Below, piece after piece: positions 16,800 to 26,526 of a DNA stretch of 64,000 bases; within the stretch, counting starts at the first letter, position 1; every line of letters starts with the position of its first letter. The position numbers and the translations under genes are program-made. Origin of the DNA: Chloroflexota bacterium (GTDB lineage Bacteria > Chloroflexota > UBA6077 > SHYK01). The stretch is from positions 244,400 to 308,399 of the forward strand of contig SHYK01000001.1 of NCBI GenBank assembly GCA_009692845.1, in the 5' to 3' direction. The notes below the pieces were generated by a model, which was not told the origin of the DNA, made no database searches, and saw only the letters and a list, made by a program, of their open reading frames with translations.

Positions 16800-19150
16800 C
16801 CGGCTGGACGCCTTTCATTGGACTTCCGGGACAGGGACTTCCGGGACAGCGGGAATCGCCGGGGCGCCAGGAACCGCCCGGACACCAGGCCCACGGCCCA
16901 AAGGATTGCCCAGAATCCGAGGAGCGTTAACGTGATGAGAGAAAGAATCAGGCCTAATCGTACTGAATCCGGCTCGTAGCGCAGATCGACGGTGTGTTCG
17001 CCAGGCGGGATCTGAATGGCCTGGATCAAGTAGTCGGCCCGCCAGATCGCCTGGTCGGCGCCATCCACAGTGGCGTGCCAGCCCGGGTACGCGACGTCAC
17101 TGACCACCAGGTAACCGCCGGACGGAGCAGTTACTCGAAGATTGGTCTGCCCCCATGCTTTCCCAAACTGAGTCACCGTTCCGGGTCCTCCGATCGGCAG
17201 CGACGCTTCGGCGGGACTCTCGACCAGGACCTGCCGGCGTGGGTCAAAATCGGGCTGTCCAATCCGCTGTAAGGCCTCCTCGGCAGTGGCGACGTGCTGA
17301 GCCTGGGCAACGATATAGGCTGGGCCGGGTGAGCTCGAGCGACGAAAGAGCACGTAACCGGCGTCGGTGAGCGATTCGGGGGCACCTGGCTGTTGAAGGA
17401 TCGAGTCATTTTTCTGGGCAATCACGTGGGTGACGTTCAAGAGATCGAAGAAGCGGGCTTCGGGCAACCGAACTCTCGCGGTGTCCAGACGGGCTATGCG
17501 GAGGGGGAAGGTGCTGTTGACGGACGGGATCCCATAGAGGAGCCCATGGTTGCCGCTCAGGATATCGCGGTCGGCCGCCTTTCCAAAGCCAATATCGCTG
17601 AGCAGACGGTCAACTACCTGCGGCTGGTGATAGGCGGAATCGGCCGGTCGGACCGTGAACTGACGGTCGGCGGTGACGGTGAAGAGATCGAAGGCGACCA
17701 GCCCGATGATAAGAGTCGCTAGGGCGGGCCTGATCGAGGGGACCCGGAGACGAGCCATGAATATGCCCCAGGACAGGGCCAACACGAACACGAAGAAGAA
17801 ATAGGCGCTGATAACGTCCCGCCAACGCTGGAATCTCTGGCCGGCAACCTCTGCGCTGATGTGGCCGACGTACAGCGCCGCTCCCAGGGCTATGCTCAGC
17901 AGCAGAAGACTCCCGAGCGCCCGGGTGAACCGGCTCATCCGCACGGTGGCCGCGAGTCCTCGTTGCTCCAGAACCGCCCGAGCGCCCACCCCAGCGAGGA
18001 CCGCGCCGCCCATTGAGAACAGCATGATCGTGCGCTCCTGGTTTCGGAATAGGTCGAAACCGGGGATGACCACGTAAAGAGCGGGATAGAGAAAAGTCTG
18101 GCCGCCGAAGGCCAACAGGAGCCCGGCGATGGGCAGCGGGAGAAAAATCCCGTGCAGAGGACCGCGGGTAAGGGCGAGACCGGCCGCGACCAAGATCAGG
18201 GTAATGACGCCGACATAAGGCGGAAATCCGCCTAGCACGTTAGGGGCCAGGAGGTCCATGGGCACTTCCCAGAAGCTAAAGCCGCTGGCCACGAAGTTGT
18301 AGCCTTCATCGGCCCGGCTCGAGAGCCCCTGGAGCTCGGCGGTGGGCACCCACTGCACGGCGGTCGTTCCAACTGCGATGGCGACCGCCAGCATACCGAG
18401 CGGGATGACGTGAACGACTTCGCGAATGGGAACTTTGGAAGACGGGCTTCGGCGGAACAGCATTAGATAGGACCAGGACGCGGTGATCAGCGCCAAGCCC
18501 AGCACTTCCTCAAAGACGGTCTGGGGATGGCCGGCCAGGAAGGCGAGGGCTACTGTGAGGCCGGTGACCGCGGCCCACCCGGCGCTGCGGCGTTCCAAGG
18601 CGAGCCACCAGGCGAGTAGCTGGAGGGGGAACCAGCTTGCCGACCTGAGGATCGGGAGCTGGGGGATCGGATAAGAGGTGAGGAAGCCGGAATAGCCATA
18701 GCAAATAGCCGCGACCAGAGCGGCGGGCCGGGACCCGGTGAGCACTCTCACGAGAGCAAAGGTGAAGATCGAAGCCAGCCCGACGTGAAGTGGAATAGTT
18801 CTTTCCAGGGCGAGGAGCGACCCGGCATCCCAGCCCTGCATGAAGGGAAGGACGAGAAGATCCAAAGGATAGAGGGCGCCGGCTTGGGGATGAGCCAGCA
18901 GGGGCTGTCCACCGCCGGAGAGAGGATTCCAGAGGGGAGCGACCCCGTCGTGCAGGGCGCGGGCCACGGTGAGGAGCAGCGGAAACTGGCCGCCGGTGAA
19001 GTCCCCTTCCGAGACGGTCATCTGGTCGGCTCGGTTCGGCGCGAACAAGCGCCAGAAGTAGAGCCATGGTAGGAGGGCCAGGCCGATGACGCAGGCAGTG
19101 TCCAGCAGGGCCGGCGAAAGGTGTGAGCGCGGGGCAGGGGCGCTTACCAT
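16796..19150 (-). CDS. YfhO-like polytopic membrane protein
   Basis: 784 residues from ATG 19150; a longer version from 19270 is also open. The first helix 'ACVIGLALLPWLYFWRLF' is followed by 'LWNPLSGGGQPLLAHPQAG' and 'LYPLDLL'. This is the loop signature of YfhO-type proteins, which resemble GT-C enzymes and take part in glycosylation of cell-wall polymers in some Gram-positives. About a dozen hydrophobic segments run to residue 540. The C-terminal extracytoplasmic part has 'GGYLVVSDVAYPGWHATVDG' and ends in a membrane helix and a basic tail. The fragment at 3-569 is a paralogue of this end. It is transcribed away from tldD and overlaps mazG by four bases. Confidence 0.78.
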   Translation of the reverse strand: MVSAPAPRSHLSPALLDTACVIGLALLPWLYFWRLFAPNRADQMTVSEGDFTGGQFPLLLTVARALHDGVAPLWNPLSGGGQPLLAHPQAGALYPLDLLVLPFMQGWDAGSLLALERTIPLHVGLASIFTFALVRVLTGSRPAALVAAICYGYSGFLTSYPIPQLPILRSASWFPLQLLAWWLALERRSAGWAAVTGLTVALAFLAGHPQTVFEEVLGLALITASWSYLMLFRRSPSSKVPIREVVHVIPLGMLAVAIAVGTTAVQWVPTAELQGLSSRADEGYNFVASGFSFWEVPMDLLAPNVLGGFPPYVGVITLILVAAGLALTRGPLHGIFLPLPIAGLLLAFGGQTFLYPALYVVIPGFDLFRNQERTIMLFSMGGAVLAGVGARAVLEQRGLAATVRMSRFTRALGSLLLLSIALGAALYVGHISAEVAGQRFQRWRDVISAYFFFVFVLALSWGIFMARLRVPSIRPALATLIIGLVAFDLFTVTADRQFTVRPADSAYHQPQVVDRLLSDIGFGKAADRDILSGNHGLLYGIPSVNSTFPLRIARLDTARVRLPEARFFDLLNVTHVIAQKNDSILQQPGAPESLTDAGYVLFRRSSSPGPAYIVAQAQHVATAEEALQRIGQPDFDPRRQVLVESPAEASLPIGGPGTVTQFGKAWGQTNLRVTAPSGGYLVVSDVAYPGWHATVDGADQAIWRADYLIQAIQIPPGEHTVDLRYEPDSVRLGLILSLITLTLLGFWAILWAVGLVSGRFLAPRRFPLSRKSLSRKSNERRPAG

Positions 19151-19194
19151 GGGAACCCTGAGGGACGTAGGATGGGAACCCTGGGGGACGTAGG
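19149..19194. repeat. 23-bp tandem duplication at the start of the YfhO-like gene
   Basis: Two copies of a 23-base unit beginning ATGGGAACCCTG stand head to tail (19149-19171, 19172-19194). They differ at a single base (A or G after CCCTG). The first copy covers the preferred start codon of the leftward gene. The unit is not a multiple of three, so copy-number change would alter any N-terminus starting upstream. Confidence 0.7.
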
Positions 19195-19284
19195 TCGCCT
19201 CAGGGAACGAGCCCAGCCAAAGAGAAGGCCGTGTCCCGACCCAGGAATGAGCGTGGCATACTTGCAGCATTCTAAGGGGGCGAG

Positions 19285-20715
19285 ATGCAAGACTTCGTGA
19301 AGCGCGCCCTGGATTCGAGCGAAGCCGCAGGGGCGACCTTTGCCGAGGTCCGGATCGAAGACCGCGAAGTCCAGGGCGTGTCCGTGAAGAACGGCGTGGT
19401 GGACTCGCTACTGACTCGATCCAGCCAGGGTATTGGGGTGCGGGTTATCGCCGGCGGGGCCTGGGGCTTCGCGGCGACTCCCAATCTGACTGGCCCGGAG
19501 ATCGATCGAGTCGCGTGCCTGGCGGTCACGATCGCCCGAGCGAGCGCCCTGGCGAAGAAGGCCGATGTCGAGCTGGGCGGGCAGCCGGTTCAGCGCGGCG
19601 TGTATCGGACTCCATTCGAGGTCGATCCGTTCTCGGTCTCACTGGATGCCAAGATCGAGCTCTTGCTGGCTGCGGATCGGGCGATGCGTTCGGTGCGGGG
19701 CCTTTCGGTGGCGGAAAGCTCGGTGGGCTGCATCCGAGTGCGGAAGACCTACGCGAACAGCCAGGGGAGCCTGGTCGAGCAAGAACTGGTCGAGACCGGC
19801 GGCGGCATCGTGGCCACCGCGGTCGAAGAAGAAGAGGTCCAGCAGCGGTCTTTCCCAAATAGCTTCGGCCGCCATCAGGGCACCGGTGGCTGGGAACTGG
19901 TTGAGGCGATGCACCTAGCCGAAGCGGGGCCGCGCATGGCCGAGCAGGCGGTCGCCCTGCTTTCCGCGCCGCACTGTTCCTCCGATACGACAACGGTGGT
20001 GATCGATCCGACCCAGATGGCGCTCCAGGTTCACGAATCGTGCGGGCACGCGGTGGAGCTGGATCGGGTGCTCGGCTGGGAAGCCAGCTATGCGGGAACC
20101 AGCTTCTTGACTCCGGACAAGCTGGGCATTCGATACGGGTCGGAGCAGGTCAGCATCGTCGCGGACGGAACCTCCGCCACGGGCCTGGGGACGTATGGGT
20201 GGGATGATGAAGGCGTCGCGGCCACGGTGACTCCCCTGATCGACCGGGGGATTTTCGTCGGATATTTGAGCTCGAGAGAGACGGCGGCTCGGCTGGGCAA
20301 TGCCAGCAGCGGCGCGGCTCGGGCCTCGAGCTGGAACCGGATTCCGTTGGTTCGAATGACCAACGTCAACCTTCTTCCCGGGGATTGGACGCTGGAAGGC
20401 TTGATCGCCGATACCGACCGGGGCCTCTACCTGGAGACGAACCGGAGCTGGAGCATCGACGACAAGCGGCTGAACTTTCAATTCGGGACCGAGATCGCCT
20501 GGGAGATCACAAATGGAAGGCTCGGTCGGATGGTGAAGAACCCGACCTACGGCGGAATCACGCCCGAGTTCTGGGGCTCCTGCGACGGGGTGGCTCGCGA
20601 GTGGCAGGTCTGGGGCACGACGAACTGTGGAAAGGGCCAGCCTGGCCAGACGATCCACGTCGGGCATGGGGCGGCTCCGGCTCGATTTCGGGGCGTCCGG
20701 GTGGGGATCGCCTGA
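19285..20715 (+). CDS. tldD: Metalloprotease TldD
   Basis: 476 residues, full length for the family. TldD is the catalytic half of the TldD-TldE heterodimer, which degrades unfolded peptides and in E. coli matures microcin B17 and degrades the CcdA antitoxin. The zinc motif HExxxH is visible as 'HESCGHAVELD' near residue 254. It is followed by 'GSEQVSIVADGT', 'GTYGWDDEGVAA' and the C-terminal 'GTTNCGKGQPGQ'. ATG follows a GGGGGCGAG stretch. The next gene starts two bases after the stop, so the partner subunits are co-translated. No peptide substrate or RiPP precursor gene is seen nearby. Confidence 0.94.
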   Translation: MQDFVKRALDSSEAAGATFAEVRIEDREVQGVSVKNGVVDSLLTRSSQGIGVRVIAGGAWGFAATPNLTGPEIDRVACLAVTIARASALAKKADVELGGQPVQRGVYRTPFEVDPFSVSLDAKIELLLAADRAMRSVRGLSVAESSVGCIRVRKTYANSQGSLVEQELVETGGGIVATAVEEEEVQQRSFPNSFGRHQGTGGWELVEAMHLAEAGPRMAEQAVALLSAPHCSSDTTTVVIDPTQMALQVHESCGHAVELDRVLGWEASYAGTSFLTPDKLGIRYGSEQVSIVADGTSATGLGTYGWDDEGVAATVTPLIDRGIFVGYLSSRETAARLGNASSGAARASSWNRIPLVRMTNVNLLPGDWTLEGLIADTDRGLYLETNRSWSIDDKRLNFQFGTEIAWEITNGRLGRMVKNPTYGGITPEFWGSCDGVAREWQVWGTTNCGKGQPGQTIHVGHGAAPARFRGVRVGIA

Positions 20716-20717
20716 GC

Positions 20718-22055
20718 GTGCTGGGGCCCGACGCGATCCGAAGACTTGCTTTCTCGGCGTTGGAGGCGTCGCGCGCGGATCAGACTGAGGTCGTGATCAG
20801 TGGAGGCGAGAGCGCCCTCACCCGATTTGCGAACTCGACCATCCATCAGAACGTGCACGAGGTCGAAGTCGAGCTGCGCATCCGGGCCGTCGCCGGTAAA
20901 CGGATCGGCGTGGCGATAACGAACAAACTCGACGAGCGGGCGGTCCGCCAGGCGGTGACTGACGCGCTCGAAAACGCATTGCACTCACCGGAGGATCCCG
21001 ATTTTCGGACCCTCCCGGGACCGGCTCCCATAATCCCGGTGAGCGCCCACGCGCGAAGCACCGCGGCGTACACCCCTGAGCAGCGGGCGCGGGACGTCAA
21101 ATCGGTGTGTGATCGGGCCACGGCAGAGCACCTCGAGGCGTCGGGGATGTGGAGCACCAGGGAACGGGAAGTCGCCGTGGCGAATTCGTTGGGGGCGTAT
21201 GGATACCACACAGCGACGGTCGCCGCGTTCAAAGCGGTCGTGATGTCGTCCGATAGCTCAGGCTATGCGGAACGCACGGGTGTCGACGCCGCCCAAATTG
21301 ACGTGGCGGCGGCGGGCGAAGAAGCGATCGGCCGGGCCCTCCGGAGCCGTAATCCGGAGCCCCTCGAAGCGGGGGAATACCCGGTGGTCCTTGAACCGTA
21401 CGCGGTCGGTACGATGCTGGATTATCTCGCCTACATGGGGCTCGGGGCTCGCTCCGTTCAGGAAGAGCGCAGCTTCATGAACGAGCTGATCGGCCAGCGG
21501 ATCGCTCCGGAAAATATCTCTCTTTGGGATGACGGAATGGACCCGGCCGGCATCCCGATGCCGTTCGACTTCGAGGCGGTTCCCAAGCAACGGGTCGACT
21601 TGATTCGGCGGGGGGTCGCGGCGGGAGTCGTTTACGATTCCTACTCGGCCGGAAAGGACGGCAAGGAATCCACCGGGCATGCGCTCCCGTCCCCCAATCC
21701 GGCGGGTCCGTTCCCGCTGCATCTGTACCTGGAGCCTGGCGATGCTGGTGAGACTCAGCTGTTAGAAGGTATTCGGCGCGGTGTTTGGGTTACTCGCTTC
21801 CATTACGTGAACCCGGTGCATTCGAAGCGCACCATTCTTACCGGGATGACCAGGGATGGCACCTTTTTGATCGAAGACGGCGAGATCACTCGACCGATAC
21901 GAAATCTACGGTTTACCCAGAGCGTCCTGGGTGCGCTCGCGACGGTCGAAGCGGTCGGCCGATCGCGATCCCTGCTCCACGATGAGATGAGTGGAACGTG
22001 TGTACCAGCGCTGCGAATCGGTCGGTTTCGATTTTCGAGTGCCACGCAGTTCTAA
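20718..22055 (+). CDS. tldE: TldE/PmbA family protein
   Basis: 445 residues from GTG 20718, which starts two bases after tldD ends; a much longer open frame upstream overlaps tldD and is not used. TldE is the non-catalytic partner of TldD. It shows the family's N-terminal 'TEVVISGGESALTRFANSTI', the segment 'VVMSSDSSGYAE', and the C-terminal 'YDSYSAGKDGKESTGHALP' and 'DGTFLIEDGEITRPIRNLRF'. No HExxxH motif is present, as expected for this half. The 3' end overlaps the start region of rnc. Confidence 0.93.
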   Translation: MLGPDAIRRLAFSALEASRADQTEVVISGGESALTRFANSTIHQNVHEVEVELRIRAVAGKRIGVAITNKLDERAVRQAVTDALENALHSPEDPDFRTLPGPAPIIPVSAHARSTAAYTPEQRARDVKSVCDRATAEHLEASGMWSTREREVAVANSLGAYGYHTATVAAFKAVVMSSDSSGYAERTGVDAAQIDVAAAGEEAIGRALRSRNPEPLEAGEYPVVLEPYAVGTMLDYLAYMGLGARSVQEERSFMNELIGQRIAPENISLWDDGMDPAGIPMPFDFEAVPKQRVDLIRRGVAAGVVYDSYSAGKDGKESTGHALPSPNPAGPFPLHLYLEPGDAGETQLLEGIRRGVWVTRFHYVNPVHSKRTILTGMTRDGTFLIEDGEITRPIRNLRFTQSVLGALATVEAVGRSRSLLHDEMSGTCVPALRIGRFRFSSATQF

Positions 22056-22842
22056 CCAGGCGACGCCTGGAAGCAAAAAGGCTACTGTTCAGCAGGCGAA
22101 TTGGGACGATCTCGAGGGCCTGGAGGCCAAGCTGGGCGTGCGGTTCCGAAAGCGGCAGCTCCTTCGACTTGCGCTAACCCACAAATCGGTCGCCAATGAA
22201 TCCGAGATTCCAGTAGAGCACAACGAGCGCCTGGAATTCCTGGGTGATGCCGTGTTGGGGATGATCGTCGCCGACGAGCTCTACCGAAAGTTTGGTGATG
22301 CATCCGAGGGCGCCCTAACCGTGATGCGTTCGGACCTCGTGCGGCGCTCGAGCCTGGCGGACTGGGCGCGGCGATTTGAGCTGGGGGAGCACCTCGTACT
22401 GGGTCGCGGGGAAGCGCGGGCAGGCGGACACAAACGGGAGGCGGTCCTAGCCGCTGGTTTTGAAGCAGTGATCGGGGCGCTCTACCTGGATAGGGGGGAG
22501 GCGGCCGTTCGAGCGCTCATCAGGCCTTTGATGGGGGCGATGGAGGACCTGCTGCCATCCCCCCAGGCGAGTGACCCGAAGTCGGAGCTCCAGCGACGAG
22601 TTCAGGCCGCTTCGGGCATGCTTCCTGTTTACCGGCTGCTGAGCACTGAGGGGCCGGAGCACCAACCCGTGTTCCGGGTTCAGGTCGAGGCGTTGGGGGG
22701 CCTGGTCGCCGAGGGTGCCGGTGGCACGAAGCAGGCGGCCGAGCAGGAGGCCGCGGCGCGTGCGCTGGCGAATTGGCCCGAACCGGAGTCTGGGATGGAA
22801 GGATCGCCGATCGGCCTCACCAGTGGGAATTCTCGGGGGTGA
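21991..22842 (+). CDS. rnc: Ribonuclease III
   Basis: Double-strand-specific endoribonuclease for rRNA and mRNA processing. The catalytic domain carries the signature 'HNERLEFLGDAVLGMIVADE' with the metal-binding acidic residues, 'THKSV' before it and 'FEAVIGALYLDRG' after it. A double-stranded RNA-binding domain closes the protein ('DPKSELQRRVQA', 'GGTKQAAEQEAAARAL'). The frame allows GTG starts at 21991, 22000 and 22039. The first overlaps tldE by 65 bases and the last by 17; none has a clear ribosome site, so the N-terminus is uncertain. The stop overlaps the ftsY start. Confidence 0.92.
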   Translation: MERVYQRCESVGFDFRVPRSSNQATPGSKKATVQQANWDDLEGLEAKLGVRFRKRQLLRLALTHKSVANESEIPVEHNERLEFLGDAVLGMIVADELYRKFGDASEGALTVMRSDLVRRSSLADWARRFELGEHLVLGRGEARAGGHKREAVLAAGFEAVIGALYLDRGEAAVRALIRPLMGAMEDLLPSPQASDPKSELQRRVQAASGMLPVYRLLSTEGPEHQPVFRVQVEALGGLVAEGAGGTKQAAEQEAAARALANWPEPESGMEGSPIGLTSGNSRG

Positions 22843-23741
22843 GCTTCAGCATCGGCTCGTTGCGGCAAGCCGCGGCCAAGACCCGATCCGCGTTTCGGGA
22901 TCGGCTGGCCTCGGTGTTCAGCAAGTCAGAGCTGTCAGCGGAGGTCTGGGATGATCTGGAGGAGATGCTGATTACGGCCGACGTGGGGGTCAGCACCACT
23001 GAGAATATCCTCGGAGAGCTACGCGGACGAGAACGTAAGGGCCAGATCCGGGAAATCGATGGCTTGCGCGAAGGCCTGCATCAGGAGCTAGTGGCACGAC
23101 TCAATCAGGGCATCTCGGCACTGGCTCTTGACGACCAGCCAGTGGTGATCCTGGTGGTTGGCTTCAATGGGGCCGGAAAAACCACGACAGTTGCGAAGCT
23201 GGGCCGCTATTGGCAGCAAGCGGGTAAGCGGGTGCTGCTGGTGGCGGGTGATACATTTCGAGCCGCGGGTGGAGAGCAGCTCAACATCTGGGCTGAGCGG
23301 CTGGGACTGCAATGCATTGCCGGACAGCGGGGGGCAGATGCGGCGGCGCTTCTGTTCGATGCTATCGCGTCAGCTCGGGCTCGGGGCTTCGATGTGGTGC
23401 TGGTGGACACCGCCGGCCGGATCCATACCAAGACGAATTTGATGGATGAGCTGGGCAAGATGCGGGGGATCGCGCAGCGGCAGCAAATTGAGGTGCGCAC
23501 GCTGCTCGTCCTGGATGCCAGCACGGGTCAGAACGGCATTGCGCAGGCACGAGCGTTCCGTGACGCGGTTGGCCTCGACGGGATTGTGGTCACCAAGCTG
23601 GATGGCACCGCCAAGGGTGGCGTGCTGTTTGCGGTTGCGGACGAGCTGGGGGCCCCGGTACGGTTCGTGGGTACCGGCGAACAGCCAGATGACCTGGTAG
23701 TTTTCGACCCGGAGGCCTTTGTGACTGCGGTGTTGGAGTAG
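22839..23741 (+). CDS. ftsY: Signal recognition particle receptor FtsY
   Basis: SRP GTPase that docks SRP-ribosome complexes at the membrane and SecY. 300 residues from GTG 22839, whose GTGA overlaps the rnc stop. N domain about 1-95, then the G domain with 'GFNGAGKTTTVAKLG' (P-loop), 'GDTFRAAGGEQL', 'DTAGRIHTKTNLMDEL' (G3) and 'TKLDGTAKGG' (G4), ending 'FVGTGEQPDDL'. The acidic A domain of proteobacterial FtsY is absent, as in most monoderms. ffh follows three bases later, so both SRP GTPases are made together. Confidence 0.96.
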   Translation: MSFSIGSLRQAAAKTRSAFRDRLASVFSKSELSAEVWDDLEEMLITADVGVSTTENILGELRGRERKGQIREIDGLREGLHQELVARLNQGISALALDDQPVVILVVGFNGAGKTTTVAKLGRYWQQAGKRVLLVAGDTFRAAGGEQLNIWAERLGLQCIAGQRGADAAALLFDAIASARARGFDVVLVDTAGRIHTKTNLMDELGKMRGIAQRQQIEVRTLLVLDASTGQNGIAQARAFRDAVGLDGIVVTKLDGTAKGGVLFAVADELGAPVRFVGTGEQPDDLVVFDPEAFVTAVLE

Positions 23742-23744
23742 CAG

Positions 23745-25079
23745 ATGTTTGACACGCTTTCGGGGAAGCTGCAGGCTGTTTTTGAGCGGCTGGGTCAGAA
23801 GGGGAAGCTCGGAGAGAAGGACGTGGAGGAGGCGCTACGCGAAGTGCGGCTCGCCCTCCTCGAAGCAGACGTGCACTTCCGAGTCGTGCGCGGTTTGGTC
23901 GATCGGGTTCGCGCGCGCGCTATCGGATCGGAGGTGCTCCAGAGCCTGACGCCTGCCCAGCAGGTCATCAAGATCGTGCACGAGGAGCTGGTCGGGCTGC
24001 TCGGGGAACCGGGTAAGCTTGCCAGTGGGGGAGCTCCGCCCCAGGTCATCATGCTGGTGGGGCTCCAGGGTTCGGGGAAGACAACCAGCGCAGCCAAGCT
24101 CGCGCTTCACCTGAAGAAACAAGGCCAGCGACCATTGCTGGCGGCTGCCGACCCCTATCGTCCCGCCGCGGTCGAACAGCTACGAATCCTGGGCCGCCAG
24201 ACCGAGGTGCCAGTTCACGCAGAGTCGGCCGGGGATCCGGTTGCGATCAGCCGGGCGGCGCTACAAGAGGCTCGATCCAATCACCTTTCGCACCTCATTA
24301 TCGATACCGCGGGACGGCTGCAGACCGACAATGCGCTGATGGGGGAGCTCCAGCGGATCAAGGCCGCGGTTTCTGCGACTGAAGTGCTACTGGTGGCCGA
24401 CAGCACCATAGGTCAAGAGGCGCTTCGGGTTGCGGAGACGTTCCACACGACGGTTGGCCTGACCGGCATTATTTTGACTAAGCTGGATGGGGATGCCCGA
24501 GGGGGCGCGGCACTCTCGGTCCGGGAGGTGACCGGGGTGCCCCTCAAGTTTTTGGGAACGGGAGAAATGCTGGAGGCGATCGAGCCTTTCTATCCTGACC
24601 GGATGGCCTCTCGGATCCTGGGGATGGGCGACGTGCTCAGCTTGATCGAGCGCGCCCAACAAGCCGTAGATCTCGACCAGGTCGAAGAGACGCGTCGAAA
24701 AATCCGGTCGGGCACCTTCGATCTGGGGGATTTTCTCGAGCAGCTCCGTCAGGTGCGCAAGATGGGACCGCTCGATCAGCTGCTCGGCATGATCCCTGGA
24801 GTCGGAAAGCGGTTAGCTAAGGCGGGAGAGGATGAGGCAGGAGCCCAGGACGAGCTGAAGCGAACGGAGGCAATCATCCTCTCCATGACGCCGGTCGAGC
24901 GGCAGCGTCCAGAGCTCATCGGGGGTAGCCGACGACGGCGGATTGCGAAGGGGAGTGGTACCAGCGCCTCCGATGTGAACCGGGTGCTGGGACAATTTCG
25001 TCAGATTCAACAGCTCATGAGGTCAGTGCCGGGGACGGGATCTCGTCGGAATATCGACCTTGGTCGCCTATTCCAATAG
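23745..25079 (+). CDS. ffh: Signal recognition particle protein Ffh (SRP54)
   Basis: 444 residues. Ffh binds 4.5S/SRP RNA and signal peptides and forms a GTPase pair with FtsY. The N domain begins 'MFDTLSGKLQAVFERL'. The G domain shows 'GLQGSGKTTSAAKLA', 'ADPYRPAAVEQL', 'DTAGRLQTD' and 'TKLDGDARGGAALS'. The M domain starts near 'FDLGDFLEQLRQVRKMG' and includes the RNA-binding 'RRRRIAKGSG'. The Met-rich signal-binding part is short and ends 'NIDLGRLF'. It is the last gene of a tldD-tldE-rnc-ftsY-ffh series. No SRP RNA gene was found in the window. Confidence 0.97.
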   Translation: MFDTLSGKLQAVFERLGQKGKLGEKDVEEALREVRLALLEADVHFRVVRGLVDRVRARAIGSEVLQSLTPAQQVIKIVHEELVGLLGEPGKLASGGAPPQVIMLVGLQGSGKTTSAAKLALHLKKQGQRPLLAAADPYRPAAVEQLRILGRQTEVPVHAESAGDPVAISRAALQEARSNHLSHLIIDTAGRLQTDNALMGELQRIKAAVSATEVLLVADSTIGQEALRVAETFHTTVGLTGIILTKLDGDARGGAALSVREVTGVPLKFLGTGEMLEAIEPFYPDRMASRILGMGDVLSLIERAQQAVDLDQVEETRRKIRSGTFDLGDFLEQLRQVRKMGPLDQLLGMIPGVGKRLAKAGEDEAGAQDELKRTEAIILSMTPVERQRPELIGGSRRRRIAKGSGTSASDVNRVLGQFRQIQQLMRSVPGTGSRRNIDLGRLFQ

Positions 25080-25090
25080 CGGCGATCCTG

Positions 25091-25099
25091 TGATATACT
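25091..25099 (+). promoter_or_regulatory. Extended -10 promoter for the sigma factor gene
   Basis: TGA-TATACT lies just after the ffh stop and about 125 bases upstream of the sigma-factor ATG. The -35 position (25071-25076) reads TTCCAA, a weak match. The roughly 120-base leader contains short inverted repeats (TAGCG/CGCTA, ACCTA/TAGGT, GGAC/GTCC), so some regulation at the mRNA level is possible. Confidence 0.55.
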
Positions 25100-25225
25100 T
25101 CATGCGAGTCAGTTTTTAGCGAACGCTAGAGAGCAAACTTCGCCCGCGGCAAAAGCCCCCGGTTGACCTACTCGTGGGATAGGTGCGTGGCTGACAGGAC
25201 GGACTGAGGTCCGTGGGGAGAAGTA

Positions 25226-26428
25226 ATGGCGCTTGTACCGAGGGGCGAATCTCTGGACGAACCCCTGCTTCGTTGGGAGGAACTGGGGACCTTTCGTGAT
25301 CGCGCGCTCTTGGATGATGGCGATGAGGCGGCGGTCCCAGAGACTGCGCTAAAGGTCGATGAAATTGCAGCTGAAGATGACTATGTGGCGGGCGAGGCAC
25401 CGGCCGCGATCTACCTCCGAGATATCAGCCGGGTAAAGCTGCTCACCGCTGATCAAGAAGTGGAATACGCCAAGGCGATCGAGCAGGGACGAATCGGGAC
25501 CGAAACGATCGAAGGCGCAGTCCGGTTTCTTAGGCAGCAGCTGGGTCTTAAGCCAATGGATGAGCTGACTCCGCAAGAAAGTACTGAGTGGTGGGCATCG
25601 AACCCCGAGACGCCCCTGGGTCGGGTCTATGGCGGCTTCCTGATCTCCGATCTTGATTTTGGCGAGAAAGAGCGGGCCACTCTCGACCTTGCTATCTACG
25701 AGGGAGGCGAAGCCAAGCGCAAGCTGACTGAGGCCAACTTGCGACTGGTGGTGAGCGTGGCTCGTAAGTACATGGGGCGTGGTTTGCCCCTGCAGGATCT
25801 CATCCAGGAAGGCAACATTGGGCTCTCGCGAGCAGTCGAAAAATACGACTACACCAAGGGGTTCCGTTTCAGCACTTACGCATATTGGTGGATTCGCCAA
25901 GCGGTCACCCGGGCGATTGCCGATCAGGCGCGCACGATTCGGGTGCCTGTTCACATGATCGAGCTTATCGGTGATGTGTATCGCCAGTCCAGGGAGCTCC
26001 AGCAGATCATCGGGCGAGAGCCCAATGCGGATGAAATCGCGGAAGCGATGCAGACGACCCCCGAACGGGTTCGCCAGATCATTCGTGCCGCGCGACAGCC
26101 GATCTCTCTCGAGACCCCGGTTGGGGAAGAAGAGGAAAGTACGCTGTCGGACTTCATTGCCGACAAGACGGCCTACGCCCCAGCGGATATCGCGGCGCAG
26201 GAAATGCTGCGAGATCACGTCGAGGAAGTCTTCGAACAACTCACCGAAAGGGAGCGGGTCGTCCTGCGGATGCGGTTCGGGCTGGATGACGGCCGGGAAC
26301 GGACGCTGGGCGAGATCGGCGAAGAATTGGGGGTCAGTCGGGAACGGGTACGACAGATCGAGGCGGAGGCGCTTCAGAAGCTGCGCAACCCTGAATTGCG
26401 CATGCACCTGAAGGAATACCTCGAGTGA
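25226..26428 (+). CDS. rpoD: Principal RNA polymerase sigma factor (sigma-70 group)
   Basis: 400 residues. Region 1.2 is seen in '[20 protein letters not shown]'. Regions 2.1-2.4 run from '[20 protein letters not shown]' through '[19 protein letters not shown]' and '[20 protein letters not shown]'. Region 3 begins '[12 protein letters not shown]'. Region 4 has '[18 protein letters not shown]' and the DNA-binding helix '[19 protein letters not shown]'. The complete region 2.4/4.2 set and lack of a large region 1.1 fit a SigA-type housekeeping factor. It stands alone between its own promoter and a strong terminator. Confidence 0.95.
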   Translation: MALVPRGESLDEPLLRWEELGTFRDRALLDDGDEAAVPETALKVDEIAAEDDYVAGEAPAAIYLRDISRVKLLTADQEVEYAKAIEQGRIGTETIEGAVRFLRQQLGLKPMDELTPQESTEWWASNPETPLGRVYGGFLISDLDFGEKERATLDLAIYEGGEAKRKLTEANLRLVVSVARKYMGRGLPLQDLIQEGNIGLSRAVEKYDYTKGFRFSTYAYWWIRQAVTRAIADQARTIRVPVHMIELIGDVYRQSRELQQIIGREPNADEIAEAMQTTPERVRQIIRAARQPISLETPVGEEEESTLSDFIADKTAYAPADIAAQEMLRDHVEEVFEQLTERERVVLRMRFGLDDGRERTLGEIGEELGVSRERVRQIEAEALQKLRNPELRMHLKEYLE

Positions 26429-26447
26429 CGGTCGGTTAAAAGTTAAG

Positions 26448-26491
26448 AAAAAGAAGAGGTGGGTGGCTCAAGCCGCCCACCTCTTCTTTTT
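26448..26491. terminator. Strong bidirectional intrinsic terminator
   Basis: A 20-bp stem with one G-T wobble (arms 26448-26467 and 26472-26491) and loop TCAA. It is preceded by A5 and followed by T5, so it works on both strands. It ends rpoD transcription and also the convergent protease gene at 26527-27693. Confidence 0.95.
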
Positions 26492-26526
26492 CTCTCTTGA
26501 GGCGAGGGGGTATGGCAGAGGGGCCG

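Noticed and set aside
20385-20717. N-terminal extension of tldE into tldD
   Set aside because: The extra residues are the shifted frame of tldD; GTG 20718 matches the family start.
19285-22055. RiPP or microcin locus around tldD/tldE
   Set aside because: No small precursor peptide or modification enzymes are found nearby; the pair sits with rnc, ftsY and ffh.
25349-26407. Long open frame opposite the sigma-factor gene
   Set aside because: The sense-strand sigma factor is full length and conserved; the antisense product is a codon-bias shadow.
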